A stretch of 44,275 bases of DNA, taken from positions 1 to 44,275 of the forward strand of contig CAZTXQ010000023.1 in assembly GCA_964617375.1 (NCBI GenBank). The letters are read 5' to 3'. Of this stretch, positions 1 through 8,673 are shown one piece after another. A model generated the notes under the pieces. That model ran no database searches and was not told the origin of the DNA. It saw only the letters and a list, made by a program, of their open reading frames with translations. The translations under genes were made by a program, and so were the position numbers. Positions within the stretch are counted from its first letter, which is position 1. Every line of letters starts with the position of its first letter. The stretch comes from Firm-13 sp964617375 (GTDB lineage Bacteria > Bacillota > Clostridia > Saccharofermentanales > Saccharofermentanaceae).

Positions 1-2
1 AC

Positions 3-50
3 GGGAAGCCTTCGGAATGGAGTACCATTCTTGAAGGCTTCCCTTTTTGT
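3..50 (+). terminator. Rho-independent terminator of an upstream gene outside the window
   Basis: An 11-bp perfect stem (3-13 with 33-43) encloses a second 6-bp stem (15-20 with 25-30) and is followed by five T residues. No gene for it lies in the window, so it ends a plus-strand transcript entering from the left. Confidence 0.85.
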
Positions 51-66
51 TTACGCAAAATAGGCA

Positions 67-96
67 TATAATATATCTATCGGAATTTATCCGATA
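67..96 (+). promoter_or_regulatory. Candidate -10 box and leader hairpin of the zinc-ribbon gene
   Basis: TATAAT lies at 67-72 without a convincing -35 hexamer. Just downstream, TATCGGA (78-84) and TCCGATA (90-96) form a 7-bp inverted repeat with a 5-base loop, near the expected transcription start. It could be an operator or a leader hairpin. The evidence is motif only. Confidence 0.4.
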
Positions 97-124
97 TTAC
101 GGAAATTACAAGGAGGAATAGCAT

Positions 125-661
125 ATGGCACTGTTTGATCCCAAGGCAAAGGCGATTGCTCAACTGCAGAGATCCACGGAAGAGAAAACTGCAAGCATCA
201 ATCGCTATTTTGACGAAATCGGTCGACTTTATTACGGGCAGTACCGGGATACCGCGGCAGACGTCTCAAAGGATATTAACTCACGATGTGATGCGATTAC
301 GGCATTGCTTACTGATATCGAAGGCAACAAACTGAAGATTCTTTTTGAGAAGGGCTTGAAGCTTTGCACTCATTGCAAAAGAGAGAATCCTCTCGAACAC
401 GCCTTCTGTTCTGCTTGCGGAGCGAAGTTTCCCGACGGATCGGACAAGCAGGTTGAGCTTCCGACGACTCCTCCGGCCGTTCCCGTAACGGCTCCTGTTC
501 AGGCTCCTGTTCAGACTCAGGTCGAAACAGTCCCGGTACAGCCGGTTCACGAAGCGGCAACAGAAGTAATAGCACCGGTGATACCGGCGCCTGCAATGGA
601 AGTGATAGCGGATGCTGCGGAAAAGAAGGAAGTAACTTCCGAGACCAAAGAATCTGTCTGA
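125..661 (+). CDS. Small zinc-ribbon protein with Pro/Val-rich tail, function unknown
   Basis: A 178-residue soluble protein. Residues 1-75 are helical and charged, with no motif I recognise. Residues 81-98 hold two CxxC knuckles (C81, C84, C95, C98; CTHC...CSAC) typical of a zinc-ribbon. From about residue 110 the protein becomes low complexity, with repeated Pro-Val and Pro-Ala pairs, and ends in an acidic/lysine-rich stretch. The start is chosen by AGGAGGAA at 111-118 ahead of ATG. The nearest downstream gene is the ribosome hibernation factor, separated by a possible terminator and its own -10 box, so it is probably monocistronic. Zinc-ribbon proteins of this shape are often annotated only as zinc-ribbon domain proteins. 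Function cannot be inferred from the sequence. Confidence 0.85.
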   Translation: MALFDPKAKAIAQLQRSTEEKTASINRYFDEIGRLYYGQYRDTAADVSKDINSRCDAITALLTDIEGNKLKILFEKGLKLCTHCKRENPLEHAFCSACGAKFPDGSDKQVELPTTPPAVPVTAPVQAPVQTQVETVPVQPVHEAATEVIAPVIPAPAMEVIADAAEKKEVTSETKESV

Positions 662-712
662 CACTGACGAACCTGACACAACATTATTATTATAGCACTT
701 TTGTCTTTTAAT

Positions 713-740
713 CACCGTGTTTGGTGTTACGGGTTTTTTC
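713..740 (+). terminator. Weak terminator-like hairpin after the zinc-ribbon gene
   Basis: CACC (713-716) can pair with GGTG (723-726), or CCGT (715-718) with ACGG (729-732), ahead of six T residues at 734-739. Both stems are short, so this is tentative. Confidence 0.35.
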
Positions 741-751
741 CTGCCGATACG

Positions 752-757
752 TATAAT
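752..757 (+). promoter_or_regulatory. Candidate -10 box of hpf
   Basis: A perfect TATAAT 53 bases before the hpf start codon. There is no good -35 hexamer at the expected distance. Confidence 0.4.
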
Positions 758-809
758 GAAGATATAAATCTTAAGCGGATTTATATTAGAACCGGAAGGA
801 TGTGATTGT

Positions 810-1361
810 ATGAAGATCACTACACAGGGAATCGGAATTCACGTAGGAGAGAGACTTGAAGAGAAGATATCCGACAAGCTCGCAAAGTTCAACAAGTATT
901 TTGGAGAAGAAGGAACCTTTTCAATCAAGATTCGTCCCGAACGTGACGATCGACACGATGTAAAGAAAGTCGAGATTACACTGAGACTTCAGAATCGTAT
1001 CTACAGAGCGGAGGCGAAGGACGAGGAGATCTTGACGGCCGTTGACCGCACCGTTGACAAACTCGAATCCCAGATCCGCAGACAGAGAACAAGAATCGAG
1101 AAACAGGTCCACGACTACTCGTTCATGAAGGAGTACTTAAGCGATGTCGAGGCTGTCGGGGACGAAGAAGAGTATGAGGAGAAGGCAATCATCAAGCGCA
1201 AGAGTTTTGCGCTGGTGCCGATGACACCGGATGACGCGGTTCTGCAGATGGAAATGCTGGGACACAGCTTCCTGGTTTATCTCGATGCGGAGAGCGGAAC
1301 GGTATGCGTTGTATATAAACGCAAAGACGGCAACTACGGTCTGATCGAGCCTACCTATTGA
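810..1361 (+). CDS. hpf: Ribosome hibernation-promoting factor, long form
   Basis: At 183 residues it has the long-HPF architecture: an N-terminal S30AE/RaiA domain (about 1-100, with basic residues that would face 16S rRNA), a charged acidic linker (about 112-130), and the C-terminal dimerisation domain (about 130-183, ending GLIEP). In Gram-positive bacteria this protein drives 100S ribosome dimer formation in stationary phase or stress, by binding the 30S decoding region and dimerising through its C-terminus. GGAAGGA at 794-800 sits 9 bases before ATG. It stands alone, with its own -10 box upstream and terminators downstream. Confidence 0.95.
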   Translation: MKITTQGIGIHVGERLEEKISDKLAKFNKYFGEEGTFSIKIRPERDDRHDVKKVEITLRLQNRIYRAEAKDEEILTAVDRTVDKLESQIRRQRTRIEKQVHDYSFMKEYLSDVEAVGDEEEYEEKAIIKRKSFALVPMTPDDAVLQMEMLGHSFLVYLDAESGTVCVVYKRKDGNYGLIEPTY

Positions 1362-1400
1362 TTCACAGCGAATCGGGCGTTTGTTTTTAGCTTGCGGTAA

Positions 1401-1431
1401 CCTGGACCCCGGGTAAATTCCCGGTAACAGG
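1401..1431. other. Two-tier inverted repeat in the hpf-pcrA intergenic region
   Basis: CCTG (1401-1404) and CAGG (1428-1431) flank CCGGG (1409-1413) and CCCGG (1420-1424), giving nested stems around a 6-base loop. It has no T tract and lies 45 bases upstream of the strong terminator. Role unknown. Confidence 0.5.
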
Positions 1432-1475
1432 AACTGATAATTAGATAGATGATTTTTTGTCTGATACGTATGGAG

Positions 1476-1510
1476 AGGCTGCCCGTTTCAATAAGGGCAG
1501 CCTTTCTTTA
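1476..1510 (+). terminator. Rho-independent terminator before pcrA
   Basis: A nine-bp perfect stem (AGGCTGCCC 1476-1484 with GGGCAGCCT 1495-1503), a 10-base loop and a T-rich tail. It ends hpf or any short intergenic transcript. The pcrA extended -10 begins immediately after it. Confidence 0.85.
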
Positions 1511-1519
1511 TGGTATAAT
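1511..1519 (+). promoter_or_regulatory. Extended -10 promoter of pcrA
   Basis: TGGTATAAT matches the TGnTATAAT extended -10 consensus, 48 bases before the start codon. No -35 hexamer is visible because the terminator stem occupies that space; extended -10 promoters can work without one. Confidence 0.65.
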
Positions 1520-1566
1520 GACTTCACAAATTTGCCGGGAAATCCGGTTTTCGGAGGAAGATTAAC

Positions 1567-4098
1567 TTGAGCGAATCAGATATTTTCGATGACTATACCG
1601 GTGAATCCATGGATAACGGAGACAGCCGGGAAACCGGATCCGATTATAAGGAGGAACGGGGCCCCGATTTGTCCGGTATGTTAACGGGTTTGAATCCCGA
1701 ACAGGAAAAGGCGGTCTGTCATGACGAAGGACCGCTCTTGATTCTGGCCGGAGCCGGATCGGGCAAAACACGAGTCATTACTTTTCGCATTGCATATCTG
1801 ATTCAGGTACGGCATGTAAGGCCGTCTCAGATTCTGGCGATTACGTTTACGAACAAAGCCGCGAGCGAGATGAAAGAGCGCATCCGGACCTTGATCGGGG
1901 ATATGGCCGCTTATATGTGGGTAGGAACCTTTCACTCCATGTTCGCGCGGATCCTGAGACGCCATGCGGATTTGATCGGTTATGAGAAGAATTTTTCGAT
2001 TCTCGACTCGGATGATCAGCAGAAAATTATAAAGGAATGCATATCGGAGCTGGATCTTAACGATAAGATCTTTGTTCCGCGCGCGGTCGCCGCCGAGATC
2101 AGCCGTGCGAAAAACGAGCTTACGTCTCCGGAAACATACGAAAAAGAAGCCGGATCGGATTACAGAAGACAAAAGATTGCCATTATTTACCGAAAATACT
2201 GTGAAAAACTGAAGAAGAATAACGGCATGGATTTCGACGATATTCTCTTGTATGCCGTCAGACTTCTATCCGCGAATCCCGATATCCTTACCTATTATCA
2301 GGAACAGTTCCGCTACATCATGGTCGATGAGTACCAGGACACGAACCATGCGCAGTACATGCTGATCCAGATGCTTGCGAAACGCTATCGGAATCTGTGT
2401 GTCGTAGGCGACGACGATCAGTCGATCTATTCTTTCCGAGGCGCCAATATCCGGAATATTCTCGATTTTGAGAAAGATTTCAAGGATACTCTGGTGATCA
2501 AGCTCGAACAGAATTACCGGTCGACCGATAATATTCTTCAGGCGGCCAACAGTGTGATCCGCAAGAATACGACCCGTAAAAAGAAGACTTTGCGCACGGA
2601 TTTTGAAGCGGGCGAGAAGATCACGTATTACTGTGCGGACCATCACGGTGCCGAGGCCTACTATGTGACCGATCAGATCAAACGCATGGTGCGTTCGAAG
2701 CAGTATGTCTACGGTGATTTTGCGGTGCTCTACCGTCTCAATGCGCTGTCCAGAACCGTGGAAGCGGCTTTTCGCGAACAGGGTATTCCGTATCGCGTTT
2801 ATGGCGGACAGCGTTTCTACGACCGTAAGGAGATCAAGGACGTGCTCGCATATTTGCGGCTGACCAGTTCTTCAACCGACGATTATGCATTCGAGCGGAT
2901 CATCAATGTGCCAAAGAGAGGGATCGGAGATGCGACCGTGAGCCGCGTCCGCGAACTGGCTCTTGAGGAAGGTGTCAGCTGCCTCGAGATTTGCGGGAGA
3001 GCGCCGGCTTATCCGGAATTGTCCAGAGCCTGCCATAAGCTCCAGATGTTTTACTCGCTCATACTGTCTTTTCGCGAAAAGCTCTTTGAGAATGCCGTTA
3101 CCTTTGCAGAGTACATCGAGTTTGTTCAGGATCAATCCGGTATCATGCAGGAGATCATCGAGCAACAGGAAAAGAAGGGGGAGACGGTTGACCGCGTCGA
3201 GAACGTTAAGGAACTTCTTTCCGAAGCCGTCGAGTTTGAAGCCCGCCGCAAAAGTCAGGCCGAACAGAAGGAAGAGCTGAAAGACCTGTACGGCGACGAT
3301 GCGATCCAGGATGACCTGAGCGTTGAGGACACGTCGTATGCGACGGATCTTAAGGGACTTCTCCAGTCGTATCTCGAAAACGCCGCGCTGTATTCGGACG
3401 GGGACAACGAGAATACCACGGAGGATTTTGTGCGGCTCCTGACGATTCACAGCGCCAAAGGTCTCGAGTTCGGCGTTGTTTTTCTGGTCGGAACCGAGGA
3501 AGGTATTTTCCCCGGAGCCCGCTCCATCGAAAGCAACGAAGGTCTTGAGGAAGAACGGCGCCTCGCGTACGTGGCAATTACGCGCGCGAAAAAGAAGCTC
3601 TTCATCACGTCTGCCAGAAGCCGGATTCTCTTTGGTCAGACACAGTCGTTTCCGCAGTCGCGCTTCATAAAGGAAATCGATCCGCAGTATCTCGAGAGCC
3701 TCGGTGCAGCCAGGCACTCGTACGGCGAAACGAATCCGTCGGCACGCCCGGCAGCCTCGTCAACACCCTTTGGGGCTTCATCCTACGGAGCCGCATCCTT
3801 CGGAGCCGGCGGCTACGGGGCCGGAGGTGTACGGAATGCGAGTTCCGGAACGGTCGGATTCGGTATTTCTTCTCCGGCCGGTATGCAGAATAAGCCGGAT
3901 TCGGCGTCCGGCAATTTCCTCAGTCCGGAAACAATCGCCAAGGGTATGTCCGTCCGGCATCCGCGCTTTGGGAGAGGCACGGTTGTTTCCGTCGAGAAGG
4001 TGGCGGGAGACGCGCTTGTGTGTGTTTTATTCGAGAATCGAACATCCAAAAATATGCTGGTACGCCAGGCTAAGCTGGTCGCGGAACCGTCCGCATAA
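1567..4098 (+). CDS. pcrA: ATP-dependent 3'-5' DNA helicase PcrA (UvrD/Rep family, SF1A)
   Basis: An 843-residue helicase unwinding DNA in repair, replication restart and removal of RecA or stalled polymerase. Visible motifs in order: Walker A AGAGSGKT (61-68), motif Ia ITFTNKAA, Walker B VDEYQDTN, motif III DDDQSIYSFRGA, motif IV EQNYRST, motif V TIHSAKGLEF and motif VI EERRLAYVAITRAKK. A Gly/Ala/Ser-rich linker (about 715-785) precedes a C-terminal Tudor-like domain (about 790-840, with GMSVRHPRFGRGTV) that in PcrA homologues contacts RNA polymerase. Translation starts at TTG: GGAGGA (1553-1558) is spaced 8 bases from it, and no ATG precedes the helicase core at a suitable place. The first 35 residues are acidic and not conserved in the family. 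Confidence 0.96.
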   Translation: MSESDIFDDYTGESMDNGDSRETGSDYKEERGPDLSGMLTGLNPEQEKAVCHDEGPLLILAGAGSGKTRVITFRIAYLIQVRHVRPSQILAITFTNKAASEMKERIRTLIGDMAAYMWVGTFHSMFARILRRHADLIGYEKNFSILDSDDQQKIIKECISELDLNDKIFVPRAVAAEISRAKNELTSPETYEKEAGSDYRRQKIAIIYRKYCEKLKKNNGMDFDDILLYAVRLLSANPDILTYYQEQFRYIMVDEYQDTNHAQYMLIQMLAKRYRNLCVVGDDDQSIYSFRGANIRNILDFEKDFKDTLVIKLEQNYRSTDNILQAANSVIRKNTTRKKKTLRTDFEAGEKITYYCADHHGAEAYYVTDQIKRMVRSKQYVYGDFAVLYRLNALSRTVEAAFREQGIPYRVYGGQRFYDRKEIKDVLAYLRLTSSSTDDYAFERIINVPKRGIGDATVSRVRELALEEGVSCLEICGRAPAYPELSRACHKLQMFYSLILSFREKLFENAVTFAEYIEFVQDQSGIMQEIIEQQEKKGETVDRVENVKELLSEAVEFEARRKSQAEQKEELKDLYGDDAIQDDLSVEDTSYATDLKGLLQSYLENAALYSDGDNENTTEDFVRLLTIHSAKGLEFGVVFLVGTEEGIFPGARSIESNEGLEEERRLAYVAITRAKKKLFITSARSRILFGQTQSFPQSRFIKEIDPQYLESLGAARHSYGETNPSARPAASSTPFGASSYGAASFGAGGYGAGGVRNASSGTVGFGISSPAGMQNKPDSASGNFLSPETIAKGMSVRHPRFGRGTVVSVEKVAGDALVCVLFENRTSKNMLVRQAKLVAEPSA

Positions 4099-4115
4099 GG
4101 CCGGAGAACCGTCTG

Positions 4116-4124
4116 TGATATAAT
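4116..4124 (+). promoter_or_regulatory. Extended -10 promoter of the dgt-yfbR unit
   Basis: TGATATAAT fits TGnTATAAT, 25 bases before the dgt start codon. This gives a very short leader. No clear -35 hexamer. Confidence 0.55.
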
Positions 4125-4148
4125 CGTATCTAACAGGAGGAATGCTGC

Positions 4149-5384
4149 ATGGATTCTTGGGATAAGGAGCAAAATCTGTTTGACATATACAGTGAGGCTC
4201 TTGTCAACGTGCCCGGGGTTTCGGATTCTACGGACAATCCGAAAGACCAGGAGCTTCTTTCGCTTCTTCGCGACAGCCGGGAGAAATATCTTTCGCCCTA
4301 TGCGTTCAGGAGCAGGGACAGCCGGGGAAGACGATTCCAGGAAGATCGCTGTACGATACGTTCCGATTTTGAACGTGATACCGGCCGCATCATTTATTCG
4401 CAGGCTTTTCGCAGACTTCGGCATAAGACGCAGGTCTTTTTCAATCCGCAGAACGACCATATCTGTTCGAGAATCGAGCATGTTATATATGTTAATTACA
4501 TCGCGACGACGATTGCCAGAGCGCTGAATCTGAATATCGATCTGGTTCAGTCGATCGCATTGGGTCATGACATCGGACATTCGCCGTTCGGACATTCCGG
4601 AGAGAGAACTTTAAACGCGTGCGTCAAAAAATACGACGCGTCCATGTTTTTCGAGCACGAGATGCAGAGCCTGAGGGTTGCGGATCTGCTCGCCGACAGG
4701 AACGGCCACAGGGGAGAAGGCCTCAATTTATCCTTCGAGGTGAGAGACGGCATTGTGTCGCACTGCGGGGAGACCTACAGCGAATACAGGCTTGTACCCG
4801 ACCGCGATAAGGAGACAGATTCGATCCTGAGCTTAAACAGTGTACACCGCAATATGCCGGCAACGCTCGAAGGCTGTGTGGTCCGGATCGCGGACAAAAT
4901 CGCGTATGTCGGACGGGATATCGAGGACGCAGCCCGGGCGGGAATTATGGAATTCGAAGATATTCCGCCGGCGATCACCTCTACTCTCGGAACCACAAAT
5001 TCTCAGATTATTCATACGCTTGTTACGGACATTATCCACAACAGCCTGAATAAGGATTCCGTCGTGCTTTCCGACGAGTCGGGGCAGGCCATGGAAGCGC
5101 TCTTAAAAGAGAACGTAACGCGAATTTATCAGTCGGACAAGATCAAGAAATATGAAATACGCGTAAAGACGACGATGGAAGGCCTTTTTGACGCGATGAT
5201 GATGGCGATTTCCGATCCCGAGAAAGCGCATGCATCGGGGAATTCTGTTTTTACCGGTCTGATCGAATACGTGAAAGGCTATCCCGCAGATCATACATCC
5301 GAGGTTCAAATGGTAACCGACTATATCGCCGGAATGACGGACTCTTTCGCCAACAAGTGCTACGAGGCGATTTACTGGGTCTGA
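4149..5384 (+). CDS. dgt: dGTPase-like deoxynucleoside triphosphate triphosphohydrolase
   Basis: A 411-residue HD-domain enzyme of the dGTPase family, which hydrolyses dNTPs to the deoxynucleoside plus tripolyphosphate. Family hallmarks are visible: the basic RRLRHKTQV segment (about 88-96), the first metal histidine in SRIEH (H111), and the HD pair in ALGHDIGHSPFGH (H140, D141), with a later candidate metal aspartate in RIADKIAYVGRDIED. The ATG follows an AGGAGG box at about 4135-4140. It is 30 bases upstream of the YfbR-like nucleotidase, so the two probably share a transcript and together degrade deoxynucleotides. Substrate preference (dGTP only or any dNTP) cannot be read from the sequence. 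Members of this family also act in phage defence, but the housekeeping neighbours argue against that here. Confidence 0.9.
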   Translation: MDSWDKEQNLFDIYSEALVNVPGVSDSTDNPKDQELLSLLRDSREKYLSPYAFRSRDSRGRRFQEDRCTIRSDFERDTGRIIYSQAFRRLRHKTQVFFNPQNDHICSRIEHVIYVNYIATTIARALNLNIDLVQSIALGHDIGHSPFGHSGERTLNACVKKYDASMFFEHEMQSLRVADLLADRNGHRGEGLNLSFEVRDGIVSHCGETYSEYRLVPDRDKETDSILSLNSVHRNMPATLEGCVVRIADKIAYVGRDIEDAARAGIMEFEDIPPAITSTLGTTNSQIIHTLVTDIIHNSLNKDSVVLSDESGQAMEALLKENVTRIYQSDKIKKYEIRVKTTMEGLFDAMMMAISDPEKAHASGNSVFTGLIEYVKGYPADHTSEVQMVTDYIAGMTDSFANKCYEAIYWV

Positions 5385-5414
5385 CGATTCCCCGATACGC
5401 AAGGAGATAAAGCG

Positions 5415-6041
5415 ATGCTAAAGAGCGAACACGAATCAAACGAATATCCTTTTTACGCGATGCTTGACCGGATGCAGTATATCAACCGGTGGGGCCTGAT
5501 GCGCAACAACCGCACCGAGAATTTAAAAGAGCACAGTATGGATGTTGCCGTCGTGGCGCACGCGCTGGCGATCATCCGGAATCGTATCTGTCTGAACGGG
5601 CGAAAGGAAGTCGATCCGTCCTACGTGATGGGCGCCGCACTTCTGCACGACGCATCGGAGATTATCACGGGAGATCTTCCGACTCCGATTAAGTATTTCA
5701 ATCCCGAAATCACGCAGGCATATAAGGATATTGAGGGAATAGCGAACGACAAGCTCCTTTCCCTGCTGCCGGAAGAATTGAGGGACGAGTACAGGAAGCT
5801 TCTCTTTCAGGATCCTGCCAATCCCGATGAGACGGAAGCACACCGGCTGGTGAAAGCGGCTGATCGGATCTGCGCCTACATCAAGTGTATTACGGAGGAG
5901 AGCTCCGGCAACAGAGAGTTTACACCCGCCAAAGAGTCGATACTCGATTCCATCCGGAAGATCGATTATCCGGAAGTCGCCTACTTTATGGAACACTTTG
6001 TTCCGGCTTACGGGCAGACTCTCGATCAGATCAGTGAATAG
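5415..6041 (+). CDS. yfbR: YfbR-like 5'-deoxynucleotidase (HD domain)
   Basis: A 208-residue protein that follows the YfbR pattern closely from end to end. The family removes the 5'-phosphate of deoxyribonucleoside monophosphates using a divalent metal. Expected residues are present: R25 and W26 in INRWGLMRN (substrate discrimination in E. coli YfbR), H40 in EHSMDVA, the HD pair H78-D79 in LLHDASE, E82, and a later aspartate in KAADRICAYIKC. The segment ITGDLPTPIKYF is typical of the family. An AAGGAGAT box precedes ATG by about 6 bases. It lies directly behind dgt, so one transcript would supply two successive steps of deoxynucleotide breakdown. Confidence 0.92.
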   Translation: MLKSEHESNEYPFYAMLDRMQYINRWGLMRNNRTENLKEHSMDVAVVAHALAIIRNRICLNGRKEVDPSYVMGAALLHDASEIITGDLPTPIKYFNPEITQAYKDIEGIANDKLLSLLPEELRDEYRKLLFQDPANPDETEAHRLVKAADRICAYIKCITEESSGNREFTPAKESILDSIRKIDYPEVAYFMEHFVPAYGQTLDQISE

Positions 6042-6055
6042 TCAGGTGTATATAA

Positions 6056-8632
6056 GTGAAGCATAACCTACGAAGATCCTATCTCCTTATCGCCGCAGGC
6101 ATTTTCGCCGCCGCCTGTATTGCGTGTGTCTGCCTTGTGTATTCGATGTTTTCCAGAGACGCGGGCAGAGAATTGAGCGACGATTTGCGGGGCGTCATCG
6201 AAAGAACGGCCGAACGGACCGGGAACCGGGAAGCTGCCGCTGTCTGGGAACGGGAAATCGCTTCCGGACGGGTGTCTCTTTCCGAATATGTGCGTATTTC
6301 GTTTACGGGTACTCAGTATCTTCTGGAAGGTAAGGACGACGGAGCGTTTGCCAAGGACCTTTCCTTTGCCGTTTATGGCAATGAGGACAAGGCGGCCGAC
6401 CTTACGGTTTCTCTTGCCGGTTATTCCAGAGTCTATGTTGCCGAGGCGGCTCTTCGCGAGATAAATCCCGACTATGTGCGGGAGGATAAGGCGGCTCCGG
6501 ACAAAACGGGGACGAGGCTTCTCTCCGTAACCCTCGATCAGCCGCTCGCGGACACCGAGGGCTACGGGTTCGGTATCCGCAAGGCCAGCGGACAGATTGA
6601 GCTGGCCGGAGACGCTTCCCGAACCGATTTCTATATCGACGGGAACTTAAGACCGGTTCGTTTTAACATAACAGAGGACGCGTCCGGACAGCAGACGTTT
6701 TCGATGGACTGGGATACGCGAAAAGAGTCTCCCGGCACACATTCCGTCAAAATCCTTCTTAGAACATCGGACGGCCGGGCGGTCATTCTCTCCGGCGGAG
6801 ACATTCTTATCCCGTCTTTTTCCGATCTCGAAAACGACAGTATTGTTTCGGGGTCTGTCGAAGAAGCCAAAAAAGAATCCTGGTACCGGCTCGATGCCGG
6901 TGATCAGAATGCCTATATCAATTTTGTTAACGCGACAGGCGATATCAAGGTTACGCTCTACGACATGTACGGCAACAGGATCGGCACGAACGATCTTCCC
7001 GGGATCACGCCGGAAGTCTTGAGGGGATACGCGCAGGCTATTCCGGAGACGGACGCTCAAGACCCGTATGCGGCATCCTACGGCAATCTCTTTTACGCGC
7101 GTGTGGAGCGAGGGGCAAGCGCGAGTGCTATTGCCGAAATCACGTATCTGATGGCACAGACCAAGGAAGTGGCGGTCGATGCGGACGGGAACTATCTTGC
7201 CGTAACAAGCGATGTGGGTGTCGTCCCGACGCCGCTTCCGACGGGAGCCGTATCCGATGAAGAAAAAAACACGCCGGTTGCATGCCGTGACAGCAACGGT
7301 AATTCTCTTACCTATGCCAAATCCGATCTCAAGTTTCTGCCGCTCAACGGAAATCTTGTATCTCTTTCCTTCTCGGATACACCAGGCGGCGGGAGTCTTC
7401 CGGTTTATCCTATTTTCGCGCAGGAGACAAAGTCTTACGGCTATGTTTCGGCGGCCGGGCTGTCGAATCTTGCTGTCGCGTATTCCTGTACGGAAGGCTA
7501 TGCGGCTTCGGTCACGGTCGAGAACGTATCGGATGATCAGACGGTGACGGTCGCCTCCGGTGACGGAACACTTCCCGTTACTCCCTCCGGCAACACCATT
7601 CGAATCAGGATTAAGGATTTTGATCAGAACGAACATGTCTATACACTGTATCTTCTTTCCGGCGCGGATAAAAACGGATACGATACAACGACATTAAACG
7701 CCTTCCCGGAAAGCTACAGGAGCGGTATCTGGCTTCTTCACAATTTGAGTCCGGCGTATACTTTTGTACCGTATGAGACCGGCATATCCTGGACCGAACT
7801 CATGGCGGCTGAAGACAATAAAGACAAGAGCCTGGTGAGCGATACGTATAACCCGGAATGGGTTAAGGCCGGAAGTCCCGTTTATGACGGTTCATCCTGG
7901 CGGTCCGCCAAAGCGGAAGTTGTCTCGTATTTTCTCGATCCGCGCAACTTTCTTACACCGGTCTATATTTTTCAATTTGAGAATCTGTCCTTCAATCCGG
8001 CCGTGCATACCATTGACGGCGTTAAATCGATGACCAGGAACTCGTTTCTTGACGGAACGGCGCCGGATTATTCGTCTATTCTTCTCGAAGCCGGATCCGG
8101 GGCCGGTATATCACCGTATTTTCTGACAAGCCGGATCCTCCAGGAGATGGGCCGTCAAGGAGACTCCATGCTTTCGAGCGGAACGCTTCCCGGATATGAA
8201 GGTTACTACAATTTCTACAATATCGGCTCGACACCGGATCCGGATATTGAGAACGGTGCGCTGATCAACGGGGCAAAATTTGCCATGTGGGGCAGCGACG
8301 CGGCCGGACAAGTGCTGACGGATGAAGAGAAGGCCATTCTTTTACCGTGGACGTCTGCGGATCTGGCCATCAAGGGCGGCGCGCTCTGGATCGCCGCGAG
8401 CTATGTTGACATCGGACAGAACACTTTATATTTTCAGAAATTCGATGTTATCAATAACGAAGACGGACTGTATCTTCACCAGTACGCGCAGAATATTGCA
8501 ATGGCCTACAGCGAGAGTTCGCGGTATTTCAGGGCATACCAGTCACAGAACATGCTAGCATCGCCTTTTGTATTCAGCATACCGGTTTATACCGATATGC
8601 CGGCCGTTTACGGGTTCATTCCAACGGCGTGA
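6056..8632 (+). CDS. Membrane-anchored GH73-type beta-N-acetylglucosaminidase with cadherin-like domain
   Basis: An 858-residue exported protein. Residues 8-31 form an uncleaved-looking signal anchor. About 40-440 are beta-rich and unassigned. About 440-545 look like a cadherin-like beta-sandwich (PF12733 type). About 550-855 match the clostridial glucosaminidase module: FPESYR at the start, YFLDPRNFL, and SPYFLTSRILQE with the likely catalytic glutamate near residue 697, then YEGYYNFYNIG and TLYFQKFDV. Such enzymes cleave the glycan strands of peptidoglycan outside the membrane. The start is GTG, with AGGTG at 6044-6048 spaced 7 bases. It begins 14 bases after yfbR and may be read from the dgt promoter. 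The next gene has its own promoter and shares the cadherin-like fold. The N-terminal half could be a substrate or partner-binding region. Confidence 0.85.
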   Translation: MKHNLRRSYLLIAAGIFAAACIACVCLVYSMFSRDAGRELSDDLRGVIERTAERTGNREAAAVWEREIASGRVSLSEYVRISFTGTQYLLEGKDDGAFAKDLSFAVYGNEDKAADLTVSLAGYSRVYVAEAALREINPDYVREDKAAPDKTGTRLLSVTLDQPLADTEGYGFGIRKASGQIELAGDASRTDFYIDGNLRPVRFNITEDASGQQTFSMDWDTRKESPGTHSVKILLRTSDGRAVILSGGDILIPSFSDLENDSIVSGSVEEAKKESWYRLDAGDQNAYINFVNATGDIKVTLYDMYGNRIGTNDLPGITPEVLRGYAQAIPETDAQDPYAASYGNLFYARVERGASASAIAEITYLMAQTKEVAVDADGNYLAVTSDVGVVPTPLPTGAVSDEEKNTPVACRDSNGNSLTYAKSDLKFLPLNGNLVSLSFSDTPGGGSLPVYPIFAQETKSYGYVSAAGLSNLAVAYSCTEGYAASVTVENVSDDQTVTVASGDGTLPVTPSGNTIRIRIKDFDQNEHVYTLYLLSGADKNGYDTTTLNAFPESYRSGIWLLHNLSPAYTFVPYETGISWTELMAAEDNKDKSLVSDTYNPEWVKAGSPVYDGSSWRSAKAEVVSYFLDPRNFLTPVYIFQFENLSFNPAVHTIDGVKSMTRNSFLDGTAPDYSSILLEAGSGAGISPYFLTSRILQEMGRQGDSMLSSGTLPGYEGYYNFYNIGSTPDPDIENGALINGAKFAMWGSDAAGQVLTDEEKAILLPWTSADLAIKGGALWIAASYVDIGQNTLYFQKFDVINNEDGLYLHQYAQNIAMAYSESSRYFRAYQSQNMLASPFVFSIPVYTDMPAVYGFIPTA

Positions 8633-8661
8633 TTGAAGTTCCGATGCGGGATTTGTATAAT
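8633..8661 (+). promoter_or_regulatory. Promoter of the cohesin-gtrA-folC-TPR operon
   Basis: TTGAAG (8633-8638) and TATAAT (8656-8661) are separated by 17 bases, a near-consensus vegetative promoter. The -35 begins at the first base after the stop codon of the glucosaminidase gene. Confidence 0.8.
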
Positions 8662-8673
8662 ACGTAGAAGATA

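Noticed and set aside
2872..3717. 281-codon open frame on the minus strand inside pcrA
   Set aside because: Opposite a fully conserved helicase gene; no family resemblance and no SD. A by-product of codon bias.
4149..5384. dGTPase as a phage-defence gene
   Set aside because: It sits between pcrA and a yfbR-like housekeeping gene, with no other defence or mobile genes nearby.
6647..7636. 329-codon minus-strand open frame inside the glucosaminidase gene
   Set aside because: Arg/Ile-rich shadow translation with no motif and no promoter or SD.
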